A stretch of 64,000 nucleotides of DNA from Bdellovibrio sp. NC01 (GCF_006874625.1 NZ_CP030034.1:1116001-1180000); one strand, 5' to 3'; positions 15,195-24,957 are shown, counted from the stretch's first letter. Translations and numbers: made by a program. Notes: a model not told the origin generated them from the sequence alone.

Positions 15195-16877
15195 ATGAAA
15201 TGGCTTTTAGGTCTTGTTCTTTTAACTTCGACAGCGCAAGCATTTGCGCAAAGTTCAGAATGGCGTATTACTCGCCCACAATGGACAGAACAAGATGAAA
15301 GAAACTTTGGAGATTTCATCGCACGTATCGGGGCTGCGGTCGAGCGCCGCGAGTGTGAAATGGTTGATGGTTGTTTGCGCAGTGGCGCAAATCCATATGC
15401 GGGCACTGATCCTGCGAGTTTAAGATTGTATGCGGACTGTGCGGATCTTCCGTATTATTTGCGTTCTTACTTCGCGTGGAAAAATGGTCTGCCGATGTCG
15501 GTGGAAAGTTCTATCAGTGCACGTAAGGTCGAAGGCAATACCGGCGACGTTCGTTACACGCCATTTGGAAACTACGTGACGGGTCGTTACGATATTCTGT
15601 CACGCAGTTCTGCGGGACGTAGCGCGTGGGAAGAATTTTTTGGTTGGGGCGATGTCTTCAAAACAAAATATCCAAACGCAGTCAGTCTTTTAAATAGCAC
15701 GATTACGGATCTTACATATACGGCGTCCTTCCGTATGATGGGTGACGTTGATGGCACATTGTTCACAGATTTTTATCCGGTGCGCCTCGATCGGAATGGC
15801 ATTCGTCCTGGAACAGTTATTTACGATCCGAATGGTCACGTCGCTGTTGTCTATAAGGTGACGGATGATGGACATATTTATTACATCGATTCTCATCCAG
15901 ACAACACGCTGACTTCCGGCATGTACAATTCAAAGTTCATGCGTAGTAATCCGTTCCAAGGTGCGGGTTTTAAAAATTTCCGTCCATTAGCTTTGGTTGG
16001 AGCGAAAGTTGATTCCAATGGCGCCTATGTCGGCGGAAAAATTGTCGGTGCGAAAAATAATCAATTAGCGAACTACAGTCTTGAGCAATACTATGGCACG
16101 CAACCCGATCCTGCGGGCGATTGGAAAGCGGGTCAGTTCCTGATCAATGGTAAGCCGATCCCATATTACGACTACGTTCGTGTGAAAATGGCGAGTGGGA
16201 CTTTGCGTATCGATCCGTTGCAAGAGATGCGCGCAAACCTTGCTGATATCTGCACCAACTTGAAGGACCGCGTTGTGGCCGTTAATACAGCTTTAAAATC
16301 GGGTGTGCAAAACAAAGAACATCCATTGCGTTTACCAAAAAATATTTTCGGCACAGATGGCGAGTGGGAAAACTACGCAAGCCCTTCGCGTGATGCGCGT
16401 TTGAAAGTTGCCTACATCGAGATTCTGACGGAATCACAAAACTTGATTAACCGTTATAAAGTCGGTGACCCCACAGTTGTGTATAGTGGAAGAAATTTGC
16501 CGGGCGATATGCTTGCGATTTATCAAAACGAATCGCGCGCGTGTCAGTTCTCTTACACAAATTCGTCGGGCCGTCCTGTGACTTTAGATCTGGATCAGCT
16601 TCGTTTGCGTCTATGGAATTTGAGTTTCGATCCATATCACTGCGCTGAACTTCGTTGGGGTGCAAGCGATCCGCAAGAGTTAGCATCATGCCCTGATAAC
16701 GCCAACAAGCGCGCATGGTACGCACAAGAGCGTTGGTTGCGCTATCAATCAGAGCGTCGTTATGACGTGCGTATGGATTACTCTCTTGAAGAGCTCACAG
16801 GTCCTAAAGAGGGCGTTGGTATCGAATACCCACCAAACATCGATATCGTAAAATACCTCAGCACAGTCAAAATGTAG
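15195..16877 (+). CDS. Secreted protein, possible NlpC/P60-like cysteine hydrolase
   Basis: 560 residues, ATG after GGAGGCTAC. Signal peptide residues 1-18 (ending AFA-Q). Two segments recall the C-x-H arrangement of NlpC/P60-like enzymes: Cys82 in ADCADLPYYLRSYFAW, and His215 in PNGHVAVVYKV followed by IDSHPD. The spacing is wider than in typical NlpC/P60 domains, so this is a fold-level guess. The remainder (residues 260-560) is not recognised and holds further cysteines near the end. It is divergent from one L,D-transpeptidase and lies upstream of another, which supports a role in cell-wall processing. Confidence 0.8.
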   Translation: MKWLLGLVLLTSTAQAFAQSSEWRITRPQWTEQDERNFGDFIARIGAAVERRECEMVDGCLRSGANPYAGTDPASLRLYADCADLPYYLRSYFAWKNGLPMSVESSISARKVEGNTGDVRYTPFGNYVTGRYDILSRSSAGRSAWEEFFGWGDVFKTKYPNAVSLLNSTITDLTYTASFRMMGDVDGTLFTDFYPVRLDRNGIRPGTVIYDPNGHVAVVYKVTDDGHIYYIDSHPDNTLTSGMYNSKFMRSNPFQGAGFKNFRPLALVGAKVDSNGAYVGGKIVGAKNNQLANYSLEQYYGTQPDPAGDWKAGQFLINGKPIPYYDYVRVKMASGTLRIDPLQEMRANLADICTNLKDRVVAVNTALKSGVQNKEHPLRLPKNIFGTDGEWENYASPSRDARLKVAYIEILTESQNLINRYKVGDPTVVYSGRNLPGDMLAIYQNESRACQFSYTNSSGRPVTLDLDQLRLRLWNLSFDPYHCAELRWGASDPQELASCPDNANKRAWYAQERWLRYQSERRYDVRMDYSLEELTGPKEGVGIEYPPNIDIVKYLSTVKM

Positions 16878-16885
16878 CGTTTAGG

Positions 16886-16920
16886 AAAGGCCGACTGCAA
16901 AGTCGGCCTTGTTTCATTTT
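16886..16920 (+). terminator. Terminator
   Basis: AAAGGCCGACT (16886-16896) pairs with AGTCGGCCTT (16901-16910) around GCAA. GTTTCATTTT follows. Confidence 0.8.
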
Positions 16921-17031
16921 GAGACACTTCGGATTCTCAACATTCGTTAAAATCACAGACCGCTGTGCCAATATGGGGCGCTTGTCTAAATCTTGGCCCG
17001 CTGTAATGAATCTAAATAGCTTTCAATAGGC

Positions 17032-17079
17032 ATCTTAATTGAAGCGTGAACCTCGGCGAGGTTTCTATGCAATTAAGAT
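17032..17079 (+). promoter_or_regulatory. Nested hairpin enclosing the ribosome site and start codon of the L,D-transpeptidase gene
   Basis: Outer arms ATCTTAATTG (17032-17041) and CAATTAAGAT (17070-17079) pair perfectly over 10 bp. An inner stem AACCTC (17049-17054) with GAGGTT (17058-17063) holds the Shine-Dalgarno sequence. The ATG at 17067 lies in the internal loop. Such an arrangement could work as an RNA thermometer or another translational switch. Confidence 0.55.
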
Positions 17080-19505
17080 CAGTTCTCAAAAAAACATTCA
17101 TCTATGGTATGAGCATGGCGCTTTTGGCTCCAAGCTTTTCTCATGCAGCTGATAGCGTTGCTGGAACTGAGCAAGCGATTCAATTATCTCGCTACCTTTA
17201 TAATGCTGACTTCGATACGGCTCGTGCGCCGATTAAACCTTCATGGGGCAATTTCCAAATCGTACCTGAGCACCTACGTCCTCTTTATGTGAAGGTTCAA
17301 TATCAACCATTCTGGGTCACAAGCGATGGTCGTCCTAATGAACTCGCGGCAAGTCTTCGTACGCTGTTGTTGGGTGCCGCTCGCCACGGTCTGAATCCAG
17401 GAATGTATTGGGATGCCACGATGGAAAACGGTTACAACAGTAACAACCGCGCTTCGTGGGTGACATTTGAAATGCTTGCGAGTGAAGCATTGATTCGCTA
17501 CGCAACTCATTTAACTACGGGTCGTTTCGATCCAAATTTGATTGATGATGATATCATGTTTAAACGTAAAAAATTAAACATCGATAGACTTTTATCTGCG
17601 ATTCAATCGGGCGCAGGAAATTTCATTAACTCTATTGAGCAAATGGCGCCAACTCATCCACGTTACCGTGATCTGATGTACATGACGGCACAGCTTTATG
17701 ATCAAAAGGCCGCAGGTGGCTGGGAAACAATCACATCTCCTGGTGTGCAATTGAAGCTCGGTGTGAAAAATCCAGTGATTGTGAAACTGCGCAAGCGATT
17801 AAACCAAATGGGTTACTACGTTTCAGATGCCGGTGGACAGTTGTTCGATCAAGAATTTGATGCTGCCTTAAGACAGTTCCAAGCGATGAACGGTCTGACA
17901 GCTGATGGTGTGATCGGTGTAAAATCAGAAGTGCTGCGTGCACTGAACGTTTCGATTGATCAACGTATTCAAGACGTTGCTTTAAATATGGAAAAGCTGC
18001 GTTGGCTTCCTGAAAATCTAAATTATAATCGCAATATTTTCGTGAATCTTGCGACTTCTGAATTCCGCATGACCGATCAAGGGCAGTTGAAGTTCTATTT
18101 TAAAACTATCAACGGTCAAAGTTTCCGTCGTACGCCAACGATGAAGGACTCGTTGTCATCTATTGTAATCAATCCGAATTGGACGGTGCCTGAAAGCATC
18201 GCTTATAAAGATAAACTTCCAAAACTTCGCGCGGATTCGCGTTATTTGGATAAGCACAACATGGTGTTGATGAATAAATCATTAAGCCAAGTTATTGATG
18301 CTTCATCGATCAACTGGCGCTCTGTTGATGAAGCGGAAATGAATCGTTATTGGATCGTACAAAATCCTGGTTACGACAATGCGTTGGGCGTGGTGAAATT
18401 CCAGCTTTCAAATGGCGACGCGATCTACATGCATGACACGAACGAACGCAATCTATTTACAGAGTCAGAACGCCACTTAAGTTCTGGTTGTGTGCGTTTG
18501 GAAAAACCATTGGAAGTTGCGTCTTATATTTTGCAAGACATCGGCATTAGCTATGAGGATCTAGTCAGCATGGTTCCAAGTCGTGTTGATGACGTTAGAA
18601 GAACAAAAGAAACGAAACGTGGTTTCACTCCATGGGAAGTTTATTTCATGTATCTGACGGCAGAGCGTGGTGATAACGGCCAAATGCGTTTCATTAACGA
18701 TGGCTACGGTCAAGACAGTCGTATGGCGCGCACTTTACAGAACTCGGTTGAAGAACAAGGTCTAACTCCAAAAGCGAACGAACGCATGGGTGTGATTCAA
18801 GTGTTGGGTAAAGCTGGCGAATACCAAGTCTTCAAAAAAGTAAAAGCCGTTCGTTGCGATACAACGACACGCGGATCTTGTGATGCCGCGGTTTCGTTTG
18901 ACCTTAACGTCCAAACACAATTGCCAGAGGGTAACTACTTATTGAGCTTTGAAAACTCAATGTACCCAGGTTTCGTGCAAGTGCGTGCGAATGCTCCTGT
19001 CGTTGTGCAGCTACAAACCGTCGCGACGATTCAACCAGTGAAAGCCTCAAACGGTAAGTACGCGTCTTCAACATATATTGTTTACCGCGACTTCACTTCG
19101 CAAATCGAGCAGCAGAAATTATTGTGGGAAATGTTCTATATGAAACGCCACATGAATCGTCTTGAGAAAGACAACTATGGCGCACTTTATCTTGCGGATG
19201 CTTGGAGCCAAGACTTCGTACAACGTTTCAACTTCGATGCATGTTCCAAATTGAACACTTTTGCTGAGCCTTCTTCTCAAGCAAAAGAGATTTGCTCGAC
19301 GTGGAATAATGCCAGATCGCCTAACGATCTTTACCCATTATTTTTTGATGCGAAAACGGGCAATTTGAAAGAAATGTGGGTGACCGCTCCAGGAGATGTG
19401 CTATCCTTTGAGCATCCTCGCCATCTCATTTCGGCACCAATTAAAGGTGCGGGCACTGTTCAAGCTTTTGAAGGTGCTTATAAAACTTTGCAAACATCAA
19501 AGTAG
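17067..19505 (+). CDS. L,D-transpeptidase, YcbB-like, with peptidoglycan-binding domain
   Basis: 812 residues from MQLRSVLKKTF. An in-frame GTG at 17046 lacks a ribosome site, while GGCGAGG lies just before the ATG. The signal peptide ends near SHA-A. A scaffold domain (about 50-220) precedes a peptidoglycan-binding helical domain (about 228-295: VIVKLRKRLNQMGYYV, then GLTADGVIG). The YkuD domain carries HDTNERNLFTESERHLSSGC with nucleophile Cys475 and VRL. This order matches YcbB (LdtD), which makes 3-3 crosslinks in the periplasm. The extra C-terminal 300 residues are unusual and unassigned. The small secreted gene follows after 35 bases. Confidence 0.92.
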   Translation: MQLRSVLKKTFIYGMSMALLAPSFSHAADSVAGTEQAIQLSRYLYNADFDTARAPIKPSWGNFQIVPEHLRPLYVKVQYQPFWVTSDGRPNELAASLRTLLLGAARHGLNPGMYWDATMENGYNSNNRASWVTFEMLASEALIRYATHLTTGRFDPNLIDDDIMFKRKKLNIDRLLSAIQSGAGNFINSIEQMAPTHPRYRDLMYMTAQLYDQKAAGGWETITSPGVQLKLGVKNPVIVKLRKRLNQMGYYVSDAGGQLFDQEFDAALRQFQAMNGLTADGVIGVKSEVLRALNVSIDQRIQDVALNMEKLRWLPENLNYNRNIFVNLATSEFRMTDQGQLKFYFKTINGQSFRRTPTMKDSLSSIVINPNWTVPESIAYKDKLPKLRADSRYLDKHNMVLMNKSLSQVIDASSINWRSVDEAEMNRYWIVQNPGYDNALGVVKFQLSNGDAIYMHDTNERNLFTESERHLSSGCVRLEKPLEVASYILQDIGISYEDLVSMVPSRVDDVRRTKETKRGFTPWEVYFMYLTAERGDNGQMRFINDGYGQDSRMARTLQNSVEEQGLTPKANERMGVIQVLGKAGEYQVFKKVKAVRCDTTTRGSCDAAVSFDLNVQTQLPEGNYLLSFENSMYPGFVQVRANAPVVVQLQTVATIQPVKASNGKYASSTYIVYRDFTSQIEQQKLLWEMFYMKRHMNRLEKDNYGALYLADAWSQDFVQRFNFDACSKLNTFAEPSSQAKEICSTWNNARSPNDLYPLFFDAKTGNLKEMWVTAPGDVLSFEHPRHLISAPIKGAGTVQAFEGAYKTLQTSK

Positions 19506-19540
19506 GCGGGTCAGAACGTAAAGGCACACAAAGGAATATA

Positions 19541-20134
19541 ATGTTTAGTAGGACCCTTCTTGCATCTTTATTTGTGTTAGCTCCAGCGGCGAGTTGGGCG
19601 ACTAAAATAAAACCTATCTCTGTATCCTATGAAAACCTCATGCGCTGTTTTCCTGAACTTCAGGACGACAGCCTGTCTTTCAAAGTGGACCTGAATCGTT
19701 TGAAAGAGGTCGCTGACGAAAAGTTCGTGACCTCGCAATCGCAACTGCGTCAAAGAAAGATCCAGTACGAAGACGCGGACAAACAGACTAACAATTTGAT
19801 TCTGCGCAATACCTTTAGAGGTGAGAAGAAGGTCGAGTCCGAGTTGGTCCTGCAACAAGTCGACAGCAAAGGTGTCGTTACGGACGTCAAACTGACTGAG
19901 AATCAGCGCATCAATCCCAAACAAGAGGTTATTAATAACTTTTTGCTGAATACGACGACAAAATCGGACGAGTACTCCTATATTGACACGAAGCTCAATG
20001 ATGTTGTCGCGACTTACCGCCGGAATTTCAAAGACGTCCAAGAGTACAATCTAAGTGATAAGCCGAATCATCGATCGATTTCCTGCGAAAAACAGAACGA
20101 TCTCGGTATTATATGCACGTGTACTAAAAAATAA
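19541..20134 (+). CDS. Secreted protein of unknown function
   Basis: 197 residues, ATG after AAAGGAATATA. Signal peptide residues 1-20 (ending SWA-T). A charged, mostly beta-strand mature part contains four cysteines: one early (MRCFPE) and three at the end (SCEKQ, ICTCTKK). Not recognised. It probably shares a transcript with the L,D-transpeptidase 35 bases upstream and may assist it. Confidence 0.75.
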   Translation: MFSRTLLASLFVLAPAASWATKIKPISVSYENLMRCFPELQDDSLSFKVDLNRLKEVADEKFVTSQSQLRQRKIQYEDADKQTNNLILRNTFRGEKKVESELVLQQVDSKGVVTDVKLTENQRINPKQEVINNFLLNTTTKSDEYSYIDTKLNDVVATYRRNFKDVQEYNLSDKPNHRSISCEKQNDLGIICTCTKK

Positions 20135-20247
20135 ACTGTTGAATATAGACTCATTACACCTATATACTTTTCGTAGTGTTGTTCTAGGATTTTTCTAGAG
20201 TTTTAAAGGATTTAAACGGTATCAACAGCTTGGTTTGGAGTGCAACG

Positions 20248-20556
20248 GTGACATCAGAGAAAAAGAACTATAATTTCCTCATTGCTGGTGTTCCATACAA
20301 ACTTAAAACTTCTCATGACGATGCGACTGTTCAGGAAATGGTCGACTTCGTAAATAACAAAATGAATCAAGCTATGGCCGTTACAAAAAACGGTTCCTTC
20401 CAAAATGCCGCGGTACTAACTGCGATGAACATTGCTGAAGAACTTATCCTCTTGAAAAGAAAAGCAGCTCGCGAGTTGGAAAAACTCGAAGAGAAGGCTT
20501 TGGCTCTTTCTCAAGAACTAGAAAATTCCAAAGGCAACAAGGTTTTGAACAACTAA
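20248..20556 (+). CDS. zapA: Cell division protein ZapA
   Basis: 102 residues from a GTG with GGAG seven bases upstream; a TTG six codons earlier has no such site. The N-terminal globular domain (KKNYNFLIAGVPYKLKTSHDDATVQEMVDFVNNKM) and the C-terminal coiled coil fit ZapA, which crosslinks FtsZ filaments at the division ring. The gene order zapA then 5-formyl-THF cyclo-ligase is the same as in many Proteobacteria. There is no room (19-25 bases) for the 6S RNA gene often found between them. Confidence 0.88.
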   Translation: MTSEKKNYNFLIAGVPYKLKTSHDDATVQEMVDFVNNKMNQAMAVTKNGSFQNAAVLTAMNIAEELILLKRKAARELEKLEEKALALSQELENSKGNKVLNN

Positions 20557-20581
20557 CTTTGTTTGTACTCTTGGAGTGTCC

Positions 20582-21148
20582 ATGTCTGTTTGGAGCTCTA
20601 AAAAGGAATGTCGTTCCTATTTTAAATCTCTTTGCGCTCAAGAGTTCGCGCAAGGTCTTGTTCAAAATCAACAACAGCTTTCCAAGCATCTGAGTGACTT
20701 TATGTCACGACAGAGCGGGGTGTGGGGCGCATATCGTGCCTTACCTCAAGAGGCCCAGGTCGAAGCGATCTTCGGGATCACTCACATCGAGTGGATTTTC
20801 CCAAGAGCCATCGAAGTCGATCAACACAGGGAGCTTGAGTTTTGTCGGGTTCATCAATTCATTCAGGGTTTCTTCGGAATCCTTGAGCCCGATCAGAAAT
20901 CCCAAGTGGTGGATCATCACCATGTTCAGGGACTGTTGATTCCAGGTTTAGCGTTTAATAAAGACGGCCGTCGGCTGGGTAAGGGAAAAGGCTTTTATGA
21001 TAGAGCCTTGGAAAACTTCTCTGGTTTGAAGGTGGGTATCTGTTTTGATTTTCAAATTTCACAACAGACTCTGCCGTTCGAAGAGCATGATGTGAGGATG
21101 GATGTTCTCATAACCGATTCGGGGCTCATCGACTGTCGTCAGTTTTAG
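20582..21148 (+). CDS. 5-formyltetrahydrofolate cyclo-ligase
   Basis: 188 residues, ATG after TTGGAG. The conserved C-terminal block G-x-R-L-G-K-G-K-G-F-Y-D-R is present (normally GxGGGYYDR), as are an N-terminal KKECRSYFKSL helix and ATP-binding PGLAFNKDG. The enzyme converts 5-formyl-THF to 5,10-methenyl-THF with ATP in folate metabolism. It lies between zapA and the RNase Y homologue on one transcript. Confidence 0.9.
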   Translation: MSVWSSKKECRSYFKSLCAQEFAQGLVQNQQQLSKHLSDFMSRQSGVWGAYRALPQEAQVEAIFGITHIEWIFPRAIEVDQHRELEFCRVHQFIQGFFGILEPDQKSQVVDHHHVQGLLIPGLAFNKDGRRLGKGKGFYDRALENFSGLKVGICFDFQISQQTLPFEEHDVRMDVLITDSGLIDCRQF

Positions 21149-21180
21149 TTGGTCCAGTAAGGACATTGGTAGGAGTTAAT

Positions 21181-22746
21181 ATGGAAATCGTCATTGCCGC
21201 AATTGTGGGACTCATTTTGGGTGCGGTTGTTGTGTTTGTGATCAAGCGTTTGCAAGACAACAATAAAAAGAAATCAGCACGTATCGAAGCAGAACGTATC
21301 GTCAACAGAGCGAACTCTGAAGCTGCGAAATTGAAAAAAGATGCTGAAACAAAAGCAAAAGACTTCGAAGCGCGCGCGCGTAAGAATGTTGAAGCCGACA
21401 TTCACAAACAAAAATCGACTTTGAAAAATAAAGAGTCGCAATTGGAACGTCGCCTGACAGAAATCGATCAACAGTTCAAAGCAAAGATGGAAGAAAACGA
21501 CCGTTATTTGAACACGTTGAAAGACCGCGAAGAAAAAATCGCGATCTCTGAAAATCGTATCAAAGATCTAGAGAAAAAAGGTGAAGCGCACATCGTTGAG
21601 CTAAAACAGAAATTAGAATCTGTGGCAGCGATGACTCAAGAAGAAGCGAAACGCCAGTTGCTGACGGCTCTTGAAGACGAAGCAAAACAAGAAGTTTCAA
21701 AACGTCTGACACAAATCGAAGAAACAGCCCAAAAAGAATCAGAAGCAAAATCAAAACGTATCTTGGCCGTAGCCTTGTCACGTTTCGCGTCTGAGTACAC
21801 GTCTGAAAGAACAGTTTCCGTATTGGCACTTCCGAACGACGAGATGAAAGGTAAAATCATCGGTCGTGAGGGTCGTAACATCAGAACTTTGGAAGCGCAC
21901 TGTGGTGTGGATTTGATCGTCGACGATACTCCAGAAGCTGTAGTGATCTCTGGCTTCGATCCTGTTCGTCGTGAATTGGCGCGCAGAACAATTGAAAAAT
22001 TGATGGAAGACGGTCGTGTGCATCCAGCACGTATCGAAGAAGTTGTAGAGAAACAACGTAACGAATTGATGAAGTCCATCAAAGAAGAAGGCGAACGCCA
22101 CGTAATGGAATTGGGTGTTGCGAACATCCATCCAGAGCTTGTGAAAATCATCGGTGGTTTGAAATACCGTTCGTACCAAGGTCAAAATGCTTTGAACCAG
22201 TCGCTTGAAGTTGCGCAAATCGCCGGTCTTCTAGCGGGTGAATTGGGTGTTAGCGTAAAACAAGCACGTCGTGCCGGTTTGCTACACAATATCGGTAAAG
22301 CGATCGATCACACAGCAGAAGGCAGCTATGCCACTGTGGGTGCTGAAGCCGCTAAAAAATATGGTGAATCTGAAGACGTATGCCACGCGATCCGTGCTCA
22401 CGATGAAGAAGAAAAGCCGCATTCACTTCTTGCGTGGATTGTTCACGCGGCTTACACGTTGTCGACGTCTCGCCCAGGTGCGCGTCGTCCACAAATGGAT
22501 GCCTTCATCCACCGTTTGGAAGATCTTGAAAGCATCGGTAACAGCTTTGACGGCGTTCTTAAAACTTTGGCTCTTCAAGCCGGTAAAGACGTTCGTGTTC
22601 TAGTTGAATCAAGCAAAGTGACTGATGACCAAGCCGTGATGTTGTCTCGCGATATCGCTCGTAAGATCGAGCGCGAAGTACCACAAGCAGGCGCCGTGAA
22701 AGTAACAGTCGTTCGTGAAACTCGTTCAGTAGAACACGCTAGGTAG
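21181..22746 (+). CDS. rny: RNase Y homologue with degenerate HD active site
   Basis: 521 residues from [11 protein letters not shown], the full RNase Y length. A membrane helix (1-25), coiled coil (30-200) and KH domain (about 215-275, [17 protein letters not shown]) are normal. The HD domain is not: family metal ligands appear replaced. His of L-K-H-S is Gln340 (L-N-Q-S), the HD pair is His369-Asn370 (LLHNIGK), the HH pair is His407-Asp408, and Asp of A-D-A-L-S is Tyr425 (AAYTLS). The surrounding sequence and the ending [10 protein letters not shown] are well kept, so it is under selection but perhaps without nuclease activity. It may scaffold an RNA-decay complex at the membrane. tyrS starts 4 bases after the stop. 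Confidence 0.9.
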   Translation: MEIVIAAIVGLILGAVVVFVIKRLQDNNKKKSARIEAERIVNRANSEAAKLKKDAETKAKDFEARARKNVEADIHKQKSTLKNKESQLERRLTEIDQQFKAKMEENDRYLNTLKDREEKIAISENRIKDLEKKGEAHIVELKQKLESVAAMTQEEAKRQLLTALEDEAKQEVSKRLTQIEETAQKESEAKSKRILAVALSRFASEYTSERTVSVLALPNDEMKGKIIGREGRNIRTLEAHCGVDLIVDDTPEAVVISGFDPVRRELARRTIEKLMEDGRVHPARIEEVVEKQRNELMKSIKEEGERHVMELGVANIHPELVKIIGGLKYRSYQGQNALNQSLEVAQIAGLLAGELGVSVKQARRAGLLHNIGKAIDHTAEGSYATVGAEAAKKYGESEDVCHAIRAHDEEEKPHSLLAWIVHAAYTLSTSRPGARRPQMDAFIHRLEDLESIGNSFDGVLKTLALQAGKDVRVLVESSKVTDDQAVMLSRDIARKIEREVPQAGAVKVTVVRETRSVEHAR

Positions 22747-22750
22747 TCGT

Positions 22751-23986
22751 ATGAGTTTTTTAGATCCGAAAGAGCAGTTAGAACGTATTAAGTTTGGTGT
22801 TGCAGAATTCATCAATGATGAAGAGATGCTGAAAAAACTAAAACGTTCGAAAGAGACGAATACTCCGCTGAACATTAAATTGGGCGCGGACCCAACTCGT
22901 CCGGATATTCATATTGGTCACACCGTTGTGATCAATAAGCTTCGTACGTTCCAAGAATTGGGTCACAAAGTTTATTTCTTGATCGGTGACTTTACTGCGC
23001 AGATCGGTGACCCGTCAGGTAAGAGCACAACACGTCCGGTTCTTTCTCGTGAAGAAATCGAAGCGAATGGTGCCACTTACGCAAAACAGATTTTCAAAAT
23101 CTTAGATCCGGAAAAGACAGAGATTGTTTACAACTCTTCTTGGATCAACAAGATGACTCCGGCTGATTTCATTCGTATGTCTGCGCAATACACTGTCGCA
23201 CGCATGCTTGAGCGTGATGATTTCACGAAACGTTATAAATCGGGAACTCCGATTGCGATTCATGAATTCTTGTATCCATTGACTCAAGGTTACGACTCTG
23301 TGGCTTTGAAAGCAGATGTGGAGTTGGGTGGTACGGATCAGAAGTTCAACTTGCTTGTCGGTCGCGATATGCAAGCGGCTTACGGTCAGGAAGCTCAGTG
23401 CGTTTTGACGATGCCAATTCTTGAAGGTATCGACGGCGTAAACAAAATGTCGAAGTCTTTGGATAACTACATTTCCGTTGTTGATACTCCGAAAGATATG
23501 TTCGGTAAAACGATGAGAATCTCTGACGAGTTGATGTACCGTTGGTACGAACTTTTGACAGACGTTGGCGCTTCCGGCCTTGCGCAATTGAAACAAGACG
23601 TTGCTGATCGCAAGAAACATCCGCGTGATGTGAAAGTGAATTTGGCAAAATTCTTGATCAAACGTTTCCACTCGGAAGCAGCGGCACAAAATGCTGAAGA
23701 TGAATTCAATCGTATCTTCGTTGATAAAGGTTTGCCTGACGATATTCCTTCAGTGGAATTCGCAGCAGCTGATATCGGCGCTGACGGAATTGGTATCGCG
23801 CAAGTCCTTGTGAAACTTGGTTTTGCATCTTCTAACAGTGAAGCAAATCGTATGGTTCAAGGCGGCGCAGTTCAAATCGCAGGTCAGAAAGTTTCTGATG
23901 CGAAATTGAAATTGAAGGCGGCGGATCTGCACGACAAAGTCGTGAAGGGTTCGAAAACGAAGTTCGCGAAGATCATCGTAAAATAA
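22751..23986 (+). CDS. tyrS: Tyrosyl-tRNA synthetase
   Basis: 411 residues. Class I signatures HIGH (residues 54-57) and KMSKS (232-236) are exact. [29 protein letters not shown] and the C-terminal S4 RNA-binding domain (about 345-405, [14 protein letters not shown]) identify the TyrRS family rather than TrpRS. The enzyme attaches tyrosine to tRNA-Tyr. It starts 4 bases after the RNase Y stop, indicating translational coupling. Confidence 0.96.
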   Translation: MSFLDPKEQLERIKFGVAEFINDEEMLKKLKRSKETNTPLNIKLGADPTRPDIHIGHTVVINKLRTFQELGHKVYFLIGDFTAQIGDPSGKSTTRPVLSREEIEANGATYAKQIFKILDPEKTEIVYNSSWINKMTPADFIRMSAQYTVARMLERDDFTKRYKSGTPIAIHEFLYPLTQGYDSVALKADVELGGTDQKFNLLVGRDMQAAYGQEAQCVLTMPILEGIDGVNKMSKSLDNYISVVDTPKDMFGKTMRISDELMYRWYELLTDVGASGLAQLKQDVADRKKHPRDVKVNLAKFLIKRFHSEAAAQNAEDEFNRIFVDKGLPDDIPSVEFAAADIGADGIGIAQVLVKLGFASSNSEANRMVQGGAVQIAGQKVSDAKLKLKAADLHDKVVKGSKTKFAKIIVK

Positions 23987-24038
23987 TCTTCGCCGCGTTC
24001 GTAAATTGTTTTTTGGTAGTTAGAGTAAGGATCGATGT

Positions 24039-24908
24039 ATGAAAGTTAAGTTTATTCCGCAGAATGTAGAAGTCGAAGTGTCTCCTGATAAGAGCCTTTT
24101 GCAGATTGCTACGGAAAATCATATTGAGATCCGCTCTATCTGTAAGGGTGTTCCTTCTTGCGCTGAATGCCGTGTGCGTATTCGCGAAGGAGAAAACAAT
24201 ATTCTTCCGCCCAATAAAGCGGAATTAAGCCTTATCGGCACAAGCTATTTCATCGACGGTCGTCGTCTGAGTTGCCAAGTGCATTGCTTTGGTGACGTAA
24301 CTGTCGATTTGACTGAACAAGTTGAGCGCCAAGAAAATCAAACGAAAAAAATCCGCGGCTTTAGAACCAATAAACAAATGGAATCTAAAGCAGTGAACGA
24401 CATGATGTTGTTGGACGAAAAAGAAGCGGCAGCTGCGGCTTCTTCTGCAACACAAAGTTCTGCTGATGAAGGCTCGTCTGAACCTCAACAAGCAAAAGAA
24501 CAAGCTCCAAGAGAGCACAAACCTCAACAGCAACAACACAAGCCGCAGCAGAACAGACCCCAACACCAAAATCAAAAAGGTGGTGGTCAGCAGCAGGGCA
24601 AAGGCCAACAACAACAAGGCCAAAAGCAGAACAATCAGAACCAAAATCAAAATCGCCAACAGAACCAAGGCAAGCAGCAACACAATCAGCAGCAAGCTAA
24701 GGGCGGCGGTCAGCAACAACAGAATAAGCCGCAACACCAAAATCAGAACAAACAAGGTGGGCAGCAACAAGGTAAGGGACAACACCAACAAAAAGGTGGG
24801 AACCCAAACCAACAGCAACCTAAGCAACATAATCAGAATCAACAGCAGCAAAAACCGAAGCCGCAACAAGGCCCAACGGGAAATTCTGATTCTGGCGACA
24901 AGGCTTAG
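24039..24908 (+). CDS. 2Fe-2S ferredoxin with a long Q/N-rich tail
   Basis: 289 residues. Residues 1-95 are a plant-type 2Fe-2S ferredoxin fold with ligands Cys35, Cys41, Cys44 and Cys79 (C-x5-C-x2-C...C). A charged linker (95-150) leads to about 135 residues made almost only of Gln, Asn, Gly, Lys, His and Pro: a prion-like low-complexity tail. A tail like this is not part of any ferredoxin I know. It may mediate self-association or membrane or RNA contact; this is inference. It lies between tyrS and a hydrolase on the same strand. Confidence 0.88.
   Translation: MKVKFIPQNVEVEVSPDKSLLQIATENHIEIRSICKGVPSCAECRVRIREGENNILPPNKAELSLIGTSYFIDGRRLSCQVHCFGDVTVDLTEQVERQENQTKKIRGFRTNKQMESKAVNDMMLLDEKEAAAAASSATQSSADEGSSEPQQAKEQAPREHKPQQQQHKPQQNRPQHQNQKGGGQQQGKGQQQQGQKQNNQNQNQNRQQNQGKQQHNQQQAKGGGQQQQNKPQHQNQNKQGGQQQGKGQHQQKGGNPNQQQPKQHNQNQQQQKPKPQQGPTGNSDSGDKA
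24500..24880 (+). repeat. Low-complexity CAA/CAG/AAC-rich tract
   Basis: Codes for the Q/N-rich tail of the ferredoxin. Mixed CAA, CAG and AAT/AAC codons rather than one pure triplet suggest long-standing selection on the protein, not recent slippage. Confidence 0.8.
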
Positions 24909-24957
24909 TCAAAAGTCCTGTTCATTACCGCAGTTAAAGATCCGACAAGTCTTATAG

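Noticed and set aside
20557-20581. Possible 6S RNA between zapA and the cyclo-ligase gene, its usual place
   Set aside because: The gap is too short to hold it.
24225-24869. A Leu-rich minus-strand open frame of 214 residues
   Set aside because: It is the reverse of the Q/N-rich tract (CAG/CAA read as CTG/TTG) and has no start signals.
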